From Butyricicoccus sp. (GTDB lineage: Bacteria; Bacillota; Clostridia; Oscillospirales; Butyricicoccaceae), in assembly GCA_020025885.1 (NCBI GenBank), contig JAHHRJ010000004.1:1-64000 (forward strand): a stretch of DNA of 64,000 nucleotides, read 5' to 3'. The translations under genes were made by a program, and so were the position numbers. Under the pieces are notes generated by a model. That model saw only the letters and a list, made by a program, of their open reading frames with translations. It did not search any database and was not told the DNA's origin. This document shows positions 1 through 8,857 of the stretch, one piece after another (position 1 is the stretch's first letter; each line of letters opens with the position of its first letter).

Positions 1-261
1 TATTTTACCACATTTGGTATCATTCGTCACTTTTTACTTTTCAGAAACGCCCTAGCTGAAAAGTTGAAACTCTGGGAATCCATCTATGTACTTATTAAAG
101 TATTTGTCGTTTTTTGTCAATTTTGTTGTTTTTAGAAATTTTTGTTTTGTTATATTTAGTAAACCTAGGTTTTGTATAATTAAAGTTGTAAGTTTATTTT
201 CTCACAAATATTGCGGCGTGTATCGTGCTCCTTTCCGTTGCTTATCCCCTTTTCTGAAAAT

Positions 262-290
262 AAAAAAGCGGTTCATAAAACCGCTTTTTT
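262..290 (-). terminator. Rho-independent terminator downstream of the SUFU gene
   Basis: A 12-bp perfect stem (AAAAAAGCGGTT pairing with AACCGCTTTTTT) around a 5-nt loop. It is U-rich on both strands, so it can act in either direction. It lies just past the small minus-strand ORF and probably ends that transcription unit. The AT-rich stretch 1-261 to its left holds no convincing gene. Confidence 0.8.
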
Positions 291-315
291 ATTTTCAGAC
301 AGCTTCCCCGCCCTA

Positions 316-519
316 CTATACATATTCGATTTCGTATCCTTGGCTAATCAAACTCATGATATGGTGGATCATAATAATCGTAATATATTCTTTCCCATCT
401 ACCATAATTGTTTCTGCCTGTGCATCCAGTTCCCAGCCATATTTTGTAAAAATTTCCACTCTGACAACTCCCAGACCAGTAACTACCCTCGCCTGCTTCT
501 CATTCTTTCTGCACTGCAC
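316..519 (-). CDS. Small hypothetical protein downstream of the SUFU gene
   Basis: A 67-residue ORF starting at GTG with an AGAGGGG ribosome site about 10 nt upstream. It begins 31 nt after the SUFU-like gene and stops just before a strong terminator, so the two form a likely bicistronic unit. The protein has a short basic N-terminus and then a strand-rich segment with alternating hydrophobic residues (VRVEIF, ITIIMI). No family is recognised. It may be a small partner of the SUFU protein, or a chance ORF; its position between gene and terminator is the main argument for it being real. Confidence 0.5.
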   Translation of the reverse strand: MQCRKNEKQARVVTGLGVVRVEIFTKYGWELDAQAETIMVDGKEYITIIMIHHIMSLISQGYEIEYV

Positions 520-550
520 TTATGTTTCCCCTCTCGTTTACGATTTTCGC

Positions 551-1165
551 TTATAAACTAGAGGTTCTCATATAATCTGTGATACCGTCAGGAATATGGC
601 ACAAAATTCCTTGAACAGTTTGTTTTCCATCTATGATCTGTCGGAGTTCTGCATTTGTTGCACCAACCAGCTGTACAAATTGCACGCTTCCATTTGGCGT
701 CTGAATCGTGCCCAGATCGTCCTCCATTGTCAAGAATCCTGTGATCTCAGAAGTACCATCTGCATCCATGCCTGTTGTCTGTCCTGTATAAATATACTCT
801 TGTGGTCGAAAGATTTCACCATTTTCAAAGGACATTCGTGCAATCGACTGCAAAATACCACAAATATTTTTCTGCTCACGCTCTCTCTTGCGAATACCAT
901 CCTTGGCAACTTTCAATGTGAGTTCAAATCCAAATCCGCTGTAATCTTGCTGGTCTGATTCTTTTTCATAAAGCTCTGAAAATCCATAGGTTACAAAATG
1001 ATAAAATGATCCTCCATCATAAATGCTAATGCCATCTAACGGATCATTTCCACCCAGTCTATAACTTATGATTGGGGCATAATGTATTGGCTCTGTTTGC
1101 TCTGGATATCGTTTGCTCATTGCCTGTGTGATTGCATCCCATCCAGCTGTTGTTGCTGCTTCCAT
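551..1165 (-). CDS. SUFU (suppressor of fused) domain protein
   Basis: A 204-residue protein resembling the bacterial suppressor-of-fused family. It has the early I-S-x-Y-R-L-G-G segment, the Y-HFVTYGFSELY block, the GFGFELT strand and a C-terminal QFVQLVG region. The ATG at 1165 is chosen because GGAGG lies 7 nt upstream; a longer reading from a TTG at 1189 lacks this. In bacteria this domain is best known as a predicted immunity protein of polymorphic toxin systems and also occurs as a stand-alone gene. No toxin gene is visible nearby, so the role here is open. It is followed by a small ORF and a terminator. Confidence 0.75.
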   Translation of the reverse strand: MEAATTAGWDAITQAMSKRYPEQTEPIHYAPIISYRLGGNDPLDGISIYDGGSFYHFVTYGFSELYEKESDQQDYSGFGFELTLKVAKDGIRKREREQKNICGILQSIARMSFENGEIFRPQEYIYTGQTTGMDADGTSEITGFLTMEDDLGTIQTPNGSVQFVQLVGATNAELRQIIDGKQTVQGILCHIPDGITDYMRTSSL

Positions 1166-1206
1166 TGATTTTCCTCCATTTTGGCACAAAGCTAACTGTT
1201 TGTATC

Positions 1207-1665
1207 TTAGGTCTTATTTTGTAAAAGAGAATTTAACTCGTCCAAAAATGTATTGATATCCTTAAACTGACGGTATACAGATGCAAAACGTACATATGCC
1301 ACTTCGTCTACGTTTTTGAGTTCCTGCATGACCATTTCACCAATTTTTTGGGAGGAAATTTCGCTTTCCAATGTTCCAAATAGCTTCTGCTCTACGGAAT
1401 CACTGAGCTGCTCCAAACGGGCCTGCGGTACAGGACGCTTTTCACATGCCTTCATAACACCAGAAAGCAGTTTATTTCGATTGTATGGTTCTCGTGTTCC
1501 ATCACGTTTGACCAACATCAGCGGCAAACGCTCCACTGTTTCATAGGTTGTAAAACGCTTGAGGCACTGAAGGCATTCCCGTCTGCGGCGAATGCTAGTT
1601 CCTTCATCGGTTGGACGCGAATCTACAACTTTGCTGTCTGGATAGTTACAGAACGGGCACTTCAT
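1207..1665 (-). CDS. nrdR: Transcriptional repressor NrdR
   Basis: A 152-residue NrdR, the ATP/dATP-sensing repressor of ribonucleotide reductase genes. The N-terminal zinc ribbon shows CPFC at residues 3-6 and CLQC near residue 31, preceded by the arginine cluster RRRREC and followed by FTTYE. The ATP-cone domain fills the rest ([22 protein letters not shown]). The ORF stays open upstream into a family-A repeat, but the ATG at 1665 begins exactly at the conserved MKCPFC and is the right start. No nrd genes are in the window. The nearest upstream feature is the repeat at 1696, whose edge probably lies in the promoter. Confidence 0.95.
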   Translation of the reverse strand: MKCPFCNYPDSKVVDSRPTDEGTSIRRRRECLQCLKRFTTYETVERLPLMLVKRDGTREPYNRNKLLSGVMKACEKRPVPQARLEQLSDSVEQKLFGTLESEISSQKIGEMVMQELKNVDEVAYVRFASVYRQFKDINTFLDELNSLLQNKT

Positions 1666-1695
1666 AAAAATCACTCTCTTTATTCTAAATTCGAT

Positions 1696-1860
1696 TAGGG
1701 CGTATCTGAAAACAAAGAAATCGATGAATTTTTCGTAGTGAGTGCGTAGATGCAAGGCAAAAAACGCAGGAATCCTTGATGGATTTCGCGTATTTTTAAC
1801 GCAACAGCTGCCGCGCATTGTAGAAAAAGACCAGAATTTCGACTTTTCAGATAGCCCCTA
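1696..1860 (+). repeat. Family-A miniature inverted-repeat element, copy A1
   Basis: A 165-bp non-coding element with imperfect terminal inverted repeats of about 17 bp: left TAGGGCGTATCTGAAAA, right end the reverse complement of TAGGGGCTATCTGAAAA. It aligns over its whole length with a reverse-oriented copy at 29349-29512. The core around 1761-1793 (CGCAGGAATCCTTGATGGATTTC is inside) also occurs in the family-B element near 60620. It lies 31 bp upstream of the nrdR start. The stretch 1861-2038 beyond it is AT-rich and shows no gene. Confidence 0.85.
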
Positions 1861-2038
1861 AACATCAAAAATCATGTTTCCTTTTTTATTTTATCATATC
1901 CCCCGCCCTGCGCAAAGAGATTTTTTGTAAAAACAACAAAACTTTTTCAAATACCGTTCTTTTTGCCTCTGTCCACTCATCTTTTCTGCCATTGGCTTTT
2001 TGATAAGCTGCAATCCATCTTTTCTGTCCGGGCAAACA

Positions 2039-2836
2039 TTAAATTTTGCAATTCATTTTTTCCTGTAAAAATTCTGCGGCGTGTATGATCTGTGTATCCT
2101 CACTAAAATTAGAGGAATACACTTCAATCAGCATTTGCCTGTCATACCCAATATCCTGCAATGCCCTCTGAAACGCTGTATACTCCATGCTGCCCTCCCC
2201 TGGTAACAAACAGCTATGCTCTGCATCATAGTCATTGATATGAATGTTATACAGATGATCTCCCATAACAGCCAGATATTCCGACCAGTGCCGCCCTGCA
2301 CGATTTCCTTGTTTCAGATCAAGTGTATAGTGCAGTTCTGGCACATGCTCTGCAAGCAGCTTCAAATAGTGTGGATCTCTGGATTTACACCATGCCACAT
2401 TTTCTTGTGTTAAGGTGATGCCGATTTCAGTTGCCATTGCGCATAACCGATGATACACCTCATAGGCGCGTCCCATATGGTCAAATAGTGTATCTTCACC
2501 CATAAAGCGCTCCCCGTGGAAGGTTAGATACTGTGCTCCCAAATACTTTGCAGCTTCCATATAACGGCGATACTGTGCAAAACCATCTTCCGTCCTCCGC
2601 GGATATGCAGAAAACAGCAGCATCCCTTCCATGAGCGAAGTATATGGATGGATGGATAGGATATCGATTCCATGTTTCTCCGTTGCATCCTTTAACTGAT
2701 CCAAGAATGAAACATCATATTCACTTTCTGTGTTGAAAAAAATTTCGATCGCATGAAATCCCAAATCTGCGATTCGCTCAACGGCTTCTTCAATTGGTTG
2801 TGGATAAAAGCAAGCTGTGGAAATTCCCAAACGCAT
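2039..2836 (-). CDS. Sugar phosphate isomerase/epimerase family TIM-barrel protein
   Basis: A 265-residue member of the AP-endonuclease-2-like TIM-barrel superfamily, which covers xylose isomerase-like sugar epimerases. It starts with the RLGISTACF strand, then has LGFHAIEIFF, HPYTSLMEG, LTFHGERFMG, LTQENVAW and a C-terminal MLIEVYSS strand. The Glu and His residues of these strands are the expected metal ligands. The ATG at 2836 has AAGGAG 8 nt upstream and is preferred over an ATG at 2863. It stands alone, with a terminator between it and secDF. The substrate cannot be read from sequence. Confidence 0.85.
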   Translation of the reverse strand: MRLGISTACFYPQPIEEAVERIADLGFHAIEIFFNTESEYDVSFLDQLKDATEKHGIDILSIHPYTSLMEGMLLFSAYPRRTEDGFAQYRRYMEAAKYLGAQYLTFHGERFMGEDTLFDHMGRAYEVYHRLCAMATEIGITLTQENVAWCKSRDPHYLKLLAEHVPELHYTLDLKQGNRAGRHWSEYLAVMGDHLYNIHINDYDAEHSCLLPGEGSMEYTAFQRALQDIGYDRQMLIEVYSSNFSEDTQIIHAAEFLQEKMNCKI

Positions 2837-2880
2837 ATCATACACTCCTTTTTGTCCATTCATAAAATTTTAAAAGTGAC

Positions 2881-2909
2881 AAAAGCCAAGGATCAATCCC
2901 TTGGCTTTT
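2881..2909 (-). terminator. Terminator after secDF
   Basis: An 11-bp stem (AAAAGCCAAGG with CCTTGGCTTTT) and a 7-nt loop, U-rich on both sides. It lies 34 bp past the secF stop on the minus strand and closes the secDF unit. Confidence 0.8.
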
Positions 2910-2943
2910 GTGAACGTAACACGACTATATAATAAATCGTGTC

Positions 2944-3861
2944 TTATGCAGCGTGATGACGCTTTTTCAAACGCTTTCTGAAGAACGCCCACAGGGAGCT
3001 CGACAGAAAGACCGATGAGTACGCACCAGAGATAATACCGATGAGCAACGGCAGAGTGAAGTCACGCAGGGACGGTACGCCCAGAATAAACACCATACCG
3101 ATGGTAAACATCGTTGTCAGTGTGGTATTGATGGTACGACCCATTGTCTGCCAAATAGAGCGGTCAGCAATGGACTCAAAGCTCTCCTTACGTGCTGTGC
3201 GCAGATTTTCTCGAATACGGTCAAATACAATAATGGAAGCATTGATTGAGTAACCGAGAATGGTCAGTGCACATGCAATAAAGTTCTGGTTGAATGGCAG
3301 CTGGAAGATAACGTATACAGACAGCATAACCAGAAGGTCATGGATCAGACAAATCACAGCTGCAAGACCAGAAGTGAACTCAAAGCGGAAAGAAATATAT
3401 ACTAGCATCAAGATAACTGCGATCACAGCAGAAGACAGTGCTGCCTTTTTGAGGTCATCGCCGACGGTCTTGCCAACGTCCTCATTAGACAGCAGATCAT
3501 CGTCTGTGAGCTTGTACTTTTCCTGCATTGCAGCAATGACAGATGCACGCTGCTCACTGGTCAGGCTGGTAGAGCGAATAATCACTTCATTGCTCTGGTC
3601 ACCTGTAATCTGTGGTGCATTCGGTGTCACCCCAGTCTTATCCTTTACCAGTGTCTGAATTTCATTTAGGGTATTTGCGTCGAGCTTTGTGTTCGGCATA
3701 CGGAATTCCATCTGTGTACCGCCCGCAAAGTCGATATCAAAATTATAAAGATTCACACCAAACGGCAGCGCCAGCAGGCTCACAAGACCTGTAATGCACA
3801 GCAGAATCGAAATGACCGTGAAAATCTTAAAATGCTTTACAATAGAAAATTGATTCTTCAT
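2944..3861 (-). CDS. secF: Protein translocase subunit SecF
   Basis: A 305-residue SecF, the membrane partner of SecD that uses the proton gradient to help late steps of Sec export. It has an N-terminal membrane segment, the FDIDFAGGTQMEFRM motif of the first periplasmic domain, and a C-terminal block of five membrane segments with the YSINASIIVFDRIREN signature. The ATG at 3861 has AAAGGAGG 9 nt upstream; the longer frame to 3918 overlaps secD and is not used. secD ends 16 bp upstream, so they are co-transcribed. A terminator follows. Confidence 0.95.
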   Translation of the reverse strand: MKNQFSIVKHFKIFTVISILLCITGLVSLLALPFGVNLYNFDIDFAGGTQMEFRMPNTKLDANTLNEIQTLVKDKTGVTPNAPQITGDQSNEVIIRSTSLTSEQRASVIAAMQEKYKLTDDDLLSNEDVGKTVGDDLKKAALSSAVIAVILMLVYISFRFEFTSGLAAVICLIHDLLVMLSVYVIFQLPFNQNFIACALTILGYSINASIIVFDRIRENLRTARKESFESIADRSIWQTMGRTINTTLTTMFTIGMVFILGVPSLRDFTLPLLIGIISGAYSSVFLSSSLWAFFRKRLKKRHHAA

Positions 3862-3877
3862 TCCAATTCCTCCTTTC

Positions 3878-5212
3878 TTATGCGCCATAAACCTTTGCGT
3901 TGCGAATCTTGAAGTCAACCATACGGTTGAGCAGGAAGTGCGTCAGAGTCAGTGCTGTAAACATGGACAGAATAACGCCCAGTCCCAGTGTGGTCGCAAA
4001 GCCTACAATCGTACCAGTTCCCAGGAAATACAGCACACCTGCTGCGATCAGGGTCGTGATATTGGAGTCCAAAATTGCAGTGAATGCACGCTTAAAGCCT
4101 GAGTCGATGGAAGCCTTTACTGTCTTTCCAGCACGCAGCTCTTCCTTGATACGCTCAAAGATAATGACATTCGCATCAACTGCCATACCAATGGACAGAA
4201 TGATACCTGCAATACCCGGCAGAGACAGGTTCACATGCAGCAGACCCAGAATGATCAGTTCCAGTGTACAGTAAAATGCCAGTGCAATGCAAGCGATGAA
4301 GCCCGGCAGACGGTATACAATGATCATGAAGATACAAACCAGTGCAATACCGATCACAGCTGCATAAACACTTGTCTTAAGGGCATTTGCACCCAGCTGC
4401 GGACCAACAGAGCGCAGTTCTACCTGCTCCAGAGAGAACGGCAGCTGACCAACGTTAATAAGATTTGCCAGCTCGCGTGCAGAGTCCTCAGTAAAGTTAC
4501 CATTGATAGAGCAAGTGGAGCTATTAATCGCCTCGCTTACACCTGGTGCAGATACGATCTCTTCATCCAGTACGATTGCCAAACGATTCTGACCACTCAG
4601 CGGATCCATCTTGGAAATTTCGCTGGTTGCCTCATAGAATTTCTGTACTGCATCGGACTTAAATTCCAGTGCAACATACCATTCACTTACAACAGAGCTT
4701 GCAGACGGGCTGCCATAAACAGCGGTTGCCTTCTTGACATCAGAGCCAGTCAGCCATTCCTTGCCAGCCATATCCATAAAGGTGAGCTTTGCTGTCTTTC
4801 CCAGCATCTGTACTGCGTCTTCTGGATTCTTAATATTCGGAATTTCAACAAGCAGGCGGTTATCGCCCTGAATGGAAACATTTGCTTCTGTATATCCTTG
4901 TGCTGTCAAGCGGTTGCGAAGCAAACTTTGAGCAGTGCTCATATCGTCTGACAAATTCTTGTTGTCATAGTTTTCCGGCAAGATCGCCTCAAATGTGATG
5001 GATGAACCACCCACCAAGTCAAGACCACGGCGAATGCCGTTGGTTGCATCATGGATGCTTGGAATAATTACCTTTGCATTTGCAGCTTCTTCTGCCGACA
5101 TATTAACCGGCGTTACGAAACCGCCCGGAATGGTAAATCCGGTGATCACTGCTGCTGCCATGACACCGATCACAAGAAGAACAGCAATGAAAGAGAAAAT
5201 GCTCTTTTTCAC
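3878..5212 (-). CDS. secD: Protein translocase subunit SecD
   Basis: A 444-residue SecD, the larger subunit of the SecDF export motor. It shows the N-terminal membrane anchor, GLDLVGGSSITFEA, the repeat LLRNRLTAQGYTEANVSIQGD, and the C-terminal membrane block with GMAVDANVIIFERIKEELR. It is shorter than proteobacterial SecD (over 600 residues), as is normal for clostridial split SecD/SecF. The start is GTG at 5212 with AGGAGGG 7-8 nt upstream. It leads the secD-secF unit from the promoter at 5251-5279. Confidence 0.95.
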   Translation of the reverse strand: MKKSIFSFIAVLLVIGVMAAAVITGFTIPGGFVTPVNMSAEEAANAKVIIPSIHDATNGIRRGLDLVGGSSITFEAILPENYDNKNLSDDMSTAQSLLRNRLTAQGYTEANVSIQGDNRLLVEIPNIKNPEDAVQMLGKTAKLTFMDMAGKEWLTGSDVKKATAVYGSPSASSVVSEWYVALEFKSDAVQKFYEATSEISKMDPLSGQNRLAIVLDEEIVSAPGVSEAINSSTCSINGNFTEDSARELANLINVGQLPFSLEQVELRSVGPQLGANALKTSVYAAVIGIALVCIFMIIVYRLPGFIACIALAFYCTLELIILGLLHVNLSLPGIAGIILSIGMAVDANVIIFERIKEELRAGKTVKASIDSGFKRAFTAILDSNITTLIAAGVLYFLGTGTIVGFATTLGLGVILSMFTALTLTHFLLNRMVDFKIRNAKVYGA

Positions 5213-5250
5213 GTTTCTAACCCTCCTAAGAATTGATACACATGACGTGT

Positions 5251-5279
5251 ATTATAGCACTTTGCACGAAAAAAGTCAA
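5251..5279 (-). promoter_or_regulatory. Promoter of secDF
   Basis: On the minus strand a TTGACT -35 box (5274-5279) and a perfect TATAAT -10 box (5251-5256) are 17 bp apart. The start point would lie about 30 nt before the secD start codon, between purB and secD. Confidence 0.75.
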
Positions 5280-5291
5280 AGCACTTCTTGA

Positions 5292-6722
5292 TTAAAGGTT
5301 GATTTCCACGGTGATTTCTGCATCCTTTAGATAAGGTGCAATGCGCGGCTTCGCTTCATCACGCAGGAAATCGTCTACTTGCTCTGGGCAGCGACCAATA
5401 TAACACACTGGGTCAAGCTCTGCAAGGATCTCTTCACGAGTGAGTCCAAACATCGGATCTGCTGCAATACGATCGATGAGGTCATTTTCCAACCCCTCTT
5501 CCTTAATGCGCTTGCCTGCTGCCATAGAATGTGTGCGGATCTGCTCATGCAGATCCTGGCGGTTGCCACCGCGCTTTACTGCACTCATCATAATATTTTC
5601 GGTTGCCATAAACGGAAGCTCGTTCATCACGTGCTGGTGGATGACCTTTGGATAAACGACCAGACCGGACACTACATTGATCATGATGTTGAGAATCGCG
5701 TCCACTGCAAGGAATGCCTCCGGAACGGAAATGCGCTTATTTGCGGAGTCATCCAGTGTACGCTCAAACCACTGATTATATGCAGTAAACGCAGGGTTCA
5801 GGCTGTCGCAAATAACATAGCGTGCCAGTGCGCAAATACGCTCGGAACGCATTGGATTGCGCTTATATGGCATTGCAGAAGAACCAATCTGATGTGTTTC
5901 AAATGGCTCTTCGATTTCCTTCAAATGCTGCAAAAGGCGCAGATCGGTTGCAAACTTACCTGCCGACTGTGCAATTCCAGAGAGGGTCGCCAGTACCTGT
6001 GCATCAATCTTACGAGAATATGTCTGACCAGAAACCGGAGTCACACCTGCAAAGCCAAAATCGGCTGCGATCATCTGCTCCATTTTCTTGATCTTTTCCC
6101 CATCTCCATCGAACAGCTCCACAAAAGAAGCCTGTGTGCCAGTCGTTCCCTTAGAGCCGAGCATACGCAGGTTTTCCAGACGGAAGTTCACTTCGTCCAG
6201 ATCCATCAGCAGCTCATTCATCCAGAGGGTCGCACGCTTGCCCACTGTGGTCAGCTGTGCTGGCTGGAAATGGGTAAAGCCCAAGGTTGGCTGTGCCTTA
6301 TGGTCTTCTGCAAAAACAGACAGTTTTTCCACAACTGCAACCAACTTTTTGCGAACCAGCCGCAAACCTTCGCGCAGCTGAATGATATCTGTATTATCTC
6401 CAACATAAGCACTTGTTGCACCCAGATGAATGATACCAGCTGCCTTTGGTGCAACCTGTCCGAATGCATACACATGACTCATAACATCATGGCGTACTTC
6501 CTTTTCGCGTGCGCGGGCAACCGCATAATCAATGTTATCCACGTTGGCTTCCATCTCATCGATCTGCTCCTGTGTGATGTTCAAGCCAAGAGCCTTTTCT
6601 GCCTTTGCAAGCGAGATCCACAACCTCCTCCAGGTTGTAAACTTCATATCTGGAGAGAACACATACAGCATTTCTTTAGAAGCATAACGTGCCGAAAACG
6701 GACTTTCATAAATAGCGCTCAA
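5292..6722 (-). CDS. purB: Adenylosuccinate lyase
   Basis: A 476-residue adenylosuccinate lyase of the fumarase/aspartase superfamily. It splits SAICAR and adenylosuccinate, releasing fumarate, in purine synthesis. Visible signatures are GATSAYVGDNTD, TLGFTHFQPAQLTTVGKRA, the catalytic loop GSSAMPYKRNPMRSERIC with its serine, and RTLDDSANKR. The likely start is TTG at 6722, with AAAGGA about 10 nt upstream; the nearby ATG is in another frame. It is a single gene between terminators or promoters, not within a pur cluster. Confidence 0.95.
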   Translation of the reverse strand: MSAIYESPFSARYASKEMLYVFSPDMKFTTWRRLWISLAKAEKALGLNITQEQIDEMEANVDNIDYAVARAREKEVRHDVMSHVYAFGQVAPKAAGIIHLGATSAYVGDNTDIIQLREGLRLVRKKLVAVVEKLSVFAEDHKAQPTLGFTHFQPAQLTTVGKRATLWMNELLMDLDEVNFRLENLRMLGSKGTTGTQASFVELFDGDGEKIKKMEQMIAADFGFAGVTPVSGQTYSRKIDAQVLATLSGIAQSAGKFATDLRLLQHLKEIEEPFETHQIGSSAMPYKRNPMRSERICALARYVICDSLNPAFTAYNQWFERTLDDSANKRISVPEAFLAVDAILNIMINVVSGLVVYPKVIHQHVMNELPFMATENIMMSAVKRGGNRQDLHEQIRTHSMAAGKRIKEEGLENDLIDRIAADPMFGLTREEILAELDPVCYIGRCPEQVDDFLRDEAKPRIAPYLKDAEITVEINL

Positions 6723-6768
6723 TGTCAGACATTCCTTTCACGATAAAAATTCAAGTAGTGAAAAATAA

Positions 6769-6794
6769 AAAGACGGACAAAAACGTCCGTCTTT
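6769..6794 (-). terminator. Terminator after the aspartate aminotransferase gene
   Basis: A 10-bp stem (AAAGACGGAC with GTCCGTCTTT) with a 6-nt loop, in the 126-bp gap between the aminotransferase and purB. It is U-rich on the minus strand, so purB must have its own promoter downstream of it. Confidence 0.8.
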
Positions 6795-6848
6795 ATTCTA
6801 ACAGTTTTTATTTGTTCCTGCAAGAAAAAATGCAGGTTGTTCCTAATT

Positions 6849-8054
6849 TTATGCATTTTTAATAAAGGATTCCAGACGATCCAAACCCTTATCTATTTCT
6901 TGCATAGAGGTGGCGTAGCTCCAGCGAATAAAACCTGGTGCAGCAAAAGCAGAACATGGAACCGTTGCAACAAGACCTTTTTCCAAAAACAGCTGTGCAA
7001 AATCGTCATCACATGTGATCTTGCGTCCATACATCTCTTTTCCGATAAAAGACTCCATATTCATCATAACATAGAATGCACCCTGCGGCTTAATGCAGGA
7101 AACGCCTTCAATCTGATTCATGCGGGAAACCAGATGATCACGGCGTGCTTGGAACGCTTTACGCATTTCCGCAATATCTTCCTGCGGACCGTTAAGCGCT
7201 TCAATTGCTGCATATTGTGAAACCGTGCTGGGTGCAGAAGTAGAATGGCTCACATAGTTACTCATCACCTTAGCAATTTCCGGCTCTGCTGCTGCATAGC
7301 CAATACGCCAACCAGTCATTGCATAGGACTTGGAAACACCGTTGATGACGATACAACGGCGCTTGATCTCTTCGCCAAAGGATGCAATGGAGTGATACTC
7401 CAAATTATCGTAAACCAAATTGCTGTAAATATCATCTGCAAGTACATAAATATTATGCTTAACACAGACTGCTGCAATTGCTTCCAGTTCCTCCTTGGTG
7501 TATACCATTCCAGTTGGGTTAGAAGGCGAATTGAGCATAAACACCTTTGTCGCTGGTGTGATCGCTGCCTCCAACTGCTCCGCTGTGATTTTGAAATGTG
7601 CATCTTCTCCAGCCGCTACAATGATGGGATTTGCGCCAGCCTGCCGCACCATTTCGCTGTAAGACACCCAGTATGGAGCTGCAATCACAACTTCATCCCC
7701 CGGATTGCACAGTACCATAAGTGCAATATAGATGGCGTGCTTTGCACCTGATGCCACACAAATCTGCTCTGGACGATATTCCAATCCATTGTCGATCAGC
7801 AGACGACGGCATGCCGCTTTTTTGAGGTCAAGCAATCCAGAAGCCGGTGTATACTTGGTGTGATTGTTTTCGATCGCCATGATACCCGCCTGTTTGATAT
7901 GCTCTGGCGTTGGAAAATCCGGCTCTCCTGCACCAAAACCTACTACATCAATACCGCTTGCTTTCATATCCTTAAACATGGCATCAATAACCAGCGTTGT
8001 AGATGCCTGAATCTGAGATGCAATTTGGGAAATCGGCTTAAGACCTTGAATCAT
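6849..8054 (-). CDS. Pyridoxal phosphate-dependent aminotransferase (aspartate aminotransferase type)
   Basis: A 401-residue class I/II fold-type I aminotransferase closest to the clostridial/Bacillus aspartate aminotransferase group. It has GFGAGEPDFPTPEHI near the N-terminus, SPSNPTGMVYT, the Y-DDIYSN segment with the PLP-contacting Asp and Tyr, the Schiff-base lysine in NGVSKSYAMTGWRIGY, and the C-terminal FIRWSYA arginine that binds the substrate carboxylate. The start at 8054 has AAGGAGG upstream and a strong promoter lies 30 bp further. It is monocistronic. The amino donor is inferred from the family; related enzymes also act on other substrates. Confidence 0.9.
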   Translation of the reverse strand: MIQGLKPISQIASQIQASTTLVIDAMFKDMKASGIDVVGFGAGEPDFPTPEHIKQAGIMAIENNHTKYTPASGLLDLKKAACRRLLIDNGLEYRPEQICVASGAKHAIYIALMVLCNPGDEVVIAAPYWVSYSEMVRQAGANPIIVAAGEDAHFKITAEQLEAAITPATKVFMLNSPSNPTGMVYTKEELEAIAAVCVKHNIYVLADDIYSNLVYDNLEYHSIASFGEEIKRRCIVINGVSKSYAMTGWRIGYAAAEPEIAKVMSNYVSHSTSAPSTVSQYAAIEALNGPQEDIAEMRKAFQARRDHLVSRMNQIEGVSCIKPQGAFYVMMNMESFIGKEMYGRKITCDDDFAQLFLEKGLVATVPCSAFAAPGFIRWSYATSMQEIDKGLDRLESFIKNA

Positions 8055-8085
8055 ATTTTTTTGACCTCCTTAGCGTAATATCTCT

Positions 8086-8114
8086 ATTATACGGCAAGCT
8101 TCTCATTTTTGCAA
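8086..8114 (-). promoter_or_regulatory. Promoter of the aspartate aminotransferase gene
   Basis: Minus-strand TTGCAA (8109-8114) and perfect TATAAT (8086-8091) with a 17-bp spacer, 32 bp upstream of the start codon. Confidence 0.7.
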
Positions 8115-8144
8115 GATGACAAGTCAAAAGTTGCATTGTAGACA

Positions 8145-8187
8145 AAATAAAAAAATCGCCCTAATTCCAAAGAAATTCAGAGCGATT
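8145..8187 (-). terminator. Terminator of the 17-gene operon after thiN
   Basis: An imperfect 13-bp stem (AATCGCTCTGAATT with AATTAGGGCGATT on the minus strand) followed by a run of seven U residues, 11 bp past the thiN stop codon. It closes the long minus-strand transcription unit that begins near 24961. Confidence 0.75.
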
Positions 8188-8197
8188 CTCACAAATA

Positions 8198-8857
8198 TCA
8201 GTTTTTTCGATCTTTTGAGCAAATGACCAAAGCACTTCCAGATTCTGCCTGAACAATTGCCGCATTTCCAGTCACTTCATTTGAAACTGTATATATCTGA
8301 CTGCGATCTACCGTGGCATGTTCTACCGGATACTTTGCACCCTCAATGCGGAGTCCTTGCAATTGCTTGTCCAGCGGAATAATAGAAAAGTAGCGATATA
8401 CCGTATTTCCCAGAACATGTACCGCCTGTCCTGCAGGCATAAACTGCACCAAGTTCTGTGCATCTAAAATATAGCACGCACAGCCATGCTTCGCCGCATA
8501 TTCGCAAAGGGACAAATTAGAAAGTAAATGATCCAGCCGTCCACCAGTTGCACAGGCAATCCAAACTGTCTGGCAGCCGCGCTCCATCACAACCTCTAAT
8601 GCATGCATGGTATCCGTATCATCTTTTTCTGGAATCAAGCGGATAATCTCACATGTACCACTTGGCTCAAATCCAGAATCAAAGTCTCCCACCAGCAGAT
8701 CTGGAGACACACCAAGGGGCTGCAAATGGCGCAATCCAGCATCTGCGCAGACAATTTTTACATGCGGATGCTCTACCAAAAATTCTTTGACATATGCAAT
8801 ATCATTGTCTGGTGCACCTGATAAAATCAGCGCTTCGCTTCCTTGCCAAGTTTCCAT
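8198..8857 (-). CDS. thiN: Thiamine pyrophosphokinase
   Basis: A 219-residue thiamine pyrophosphokinase, which transfers pyrophosphate from ATP to thiamine to make the cofactor ThDP. It shows CADAGLRHLQPLGVSPDLLVGDFDS with the metal-binding aspartates, PEKDDTDTMHAL, and GGRLDHLLSNL. It is last in the long operon and its start overlaps the 3' end of rsgA by 31 nt, which suggests translational coupling. The gene order prkC-rsgA-thiN is conserved in many Bacillota. No thiamine riboswitch is seen before it. Confidence 0.93.
   Translation of the reverse strand: METWQGSEALILSGAPDNDIAYVKEFLVEHPHVKIVCADAGLRHLQPLGVSPDLLVGDFDSGFEPSGTCEIIRLIPEKDDTDTMHALEVVMERGCQTVWIACATGGRLDHLLSNLSLCEYAAKHGCACYILDAQNLVQFMPAGQAVHVLGNTVYRYFSIIPLDKQLQGLRIEGAKYPVEHATVDRSQIYTVSNEVTGNAAIVQAESGSALVICSKDRKN

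Noticed and set aside
38..54. TTTTCAGAAACGCCCTA near the left edge, resembling the family-A terminal repeat
   Set aside because: Only about 13 of 17 bases match and the rest of the element is not present within the window; too short to call.
86..556. 156-residue plus-strand ORF at the left edge
   Set aside because: Low-complexity Phe/Ile/Cys-rich translation, no ribosome site, and it lies opposite the small minus-strand ORF and across a terminator.
5379..6746. 455-residue open frame on the plus strand opposite purB
   Set aside because: It is a shadow of purB; the translation is Cys/His-rich nonsense with no family pattern.
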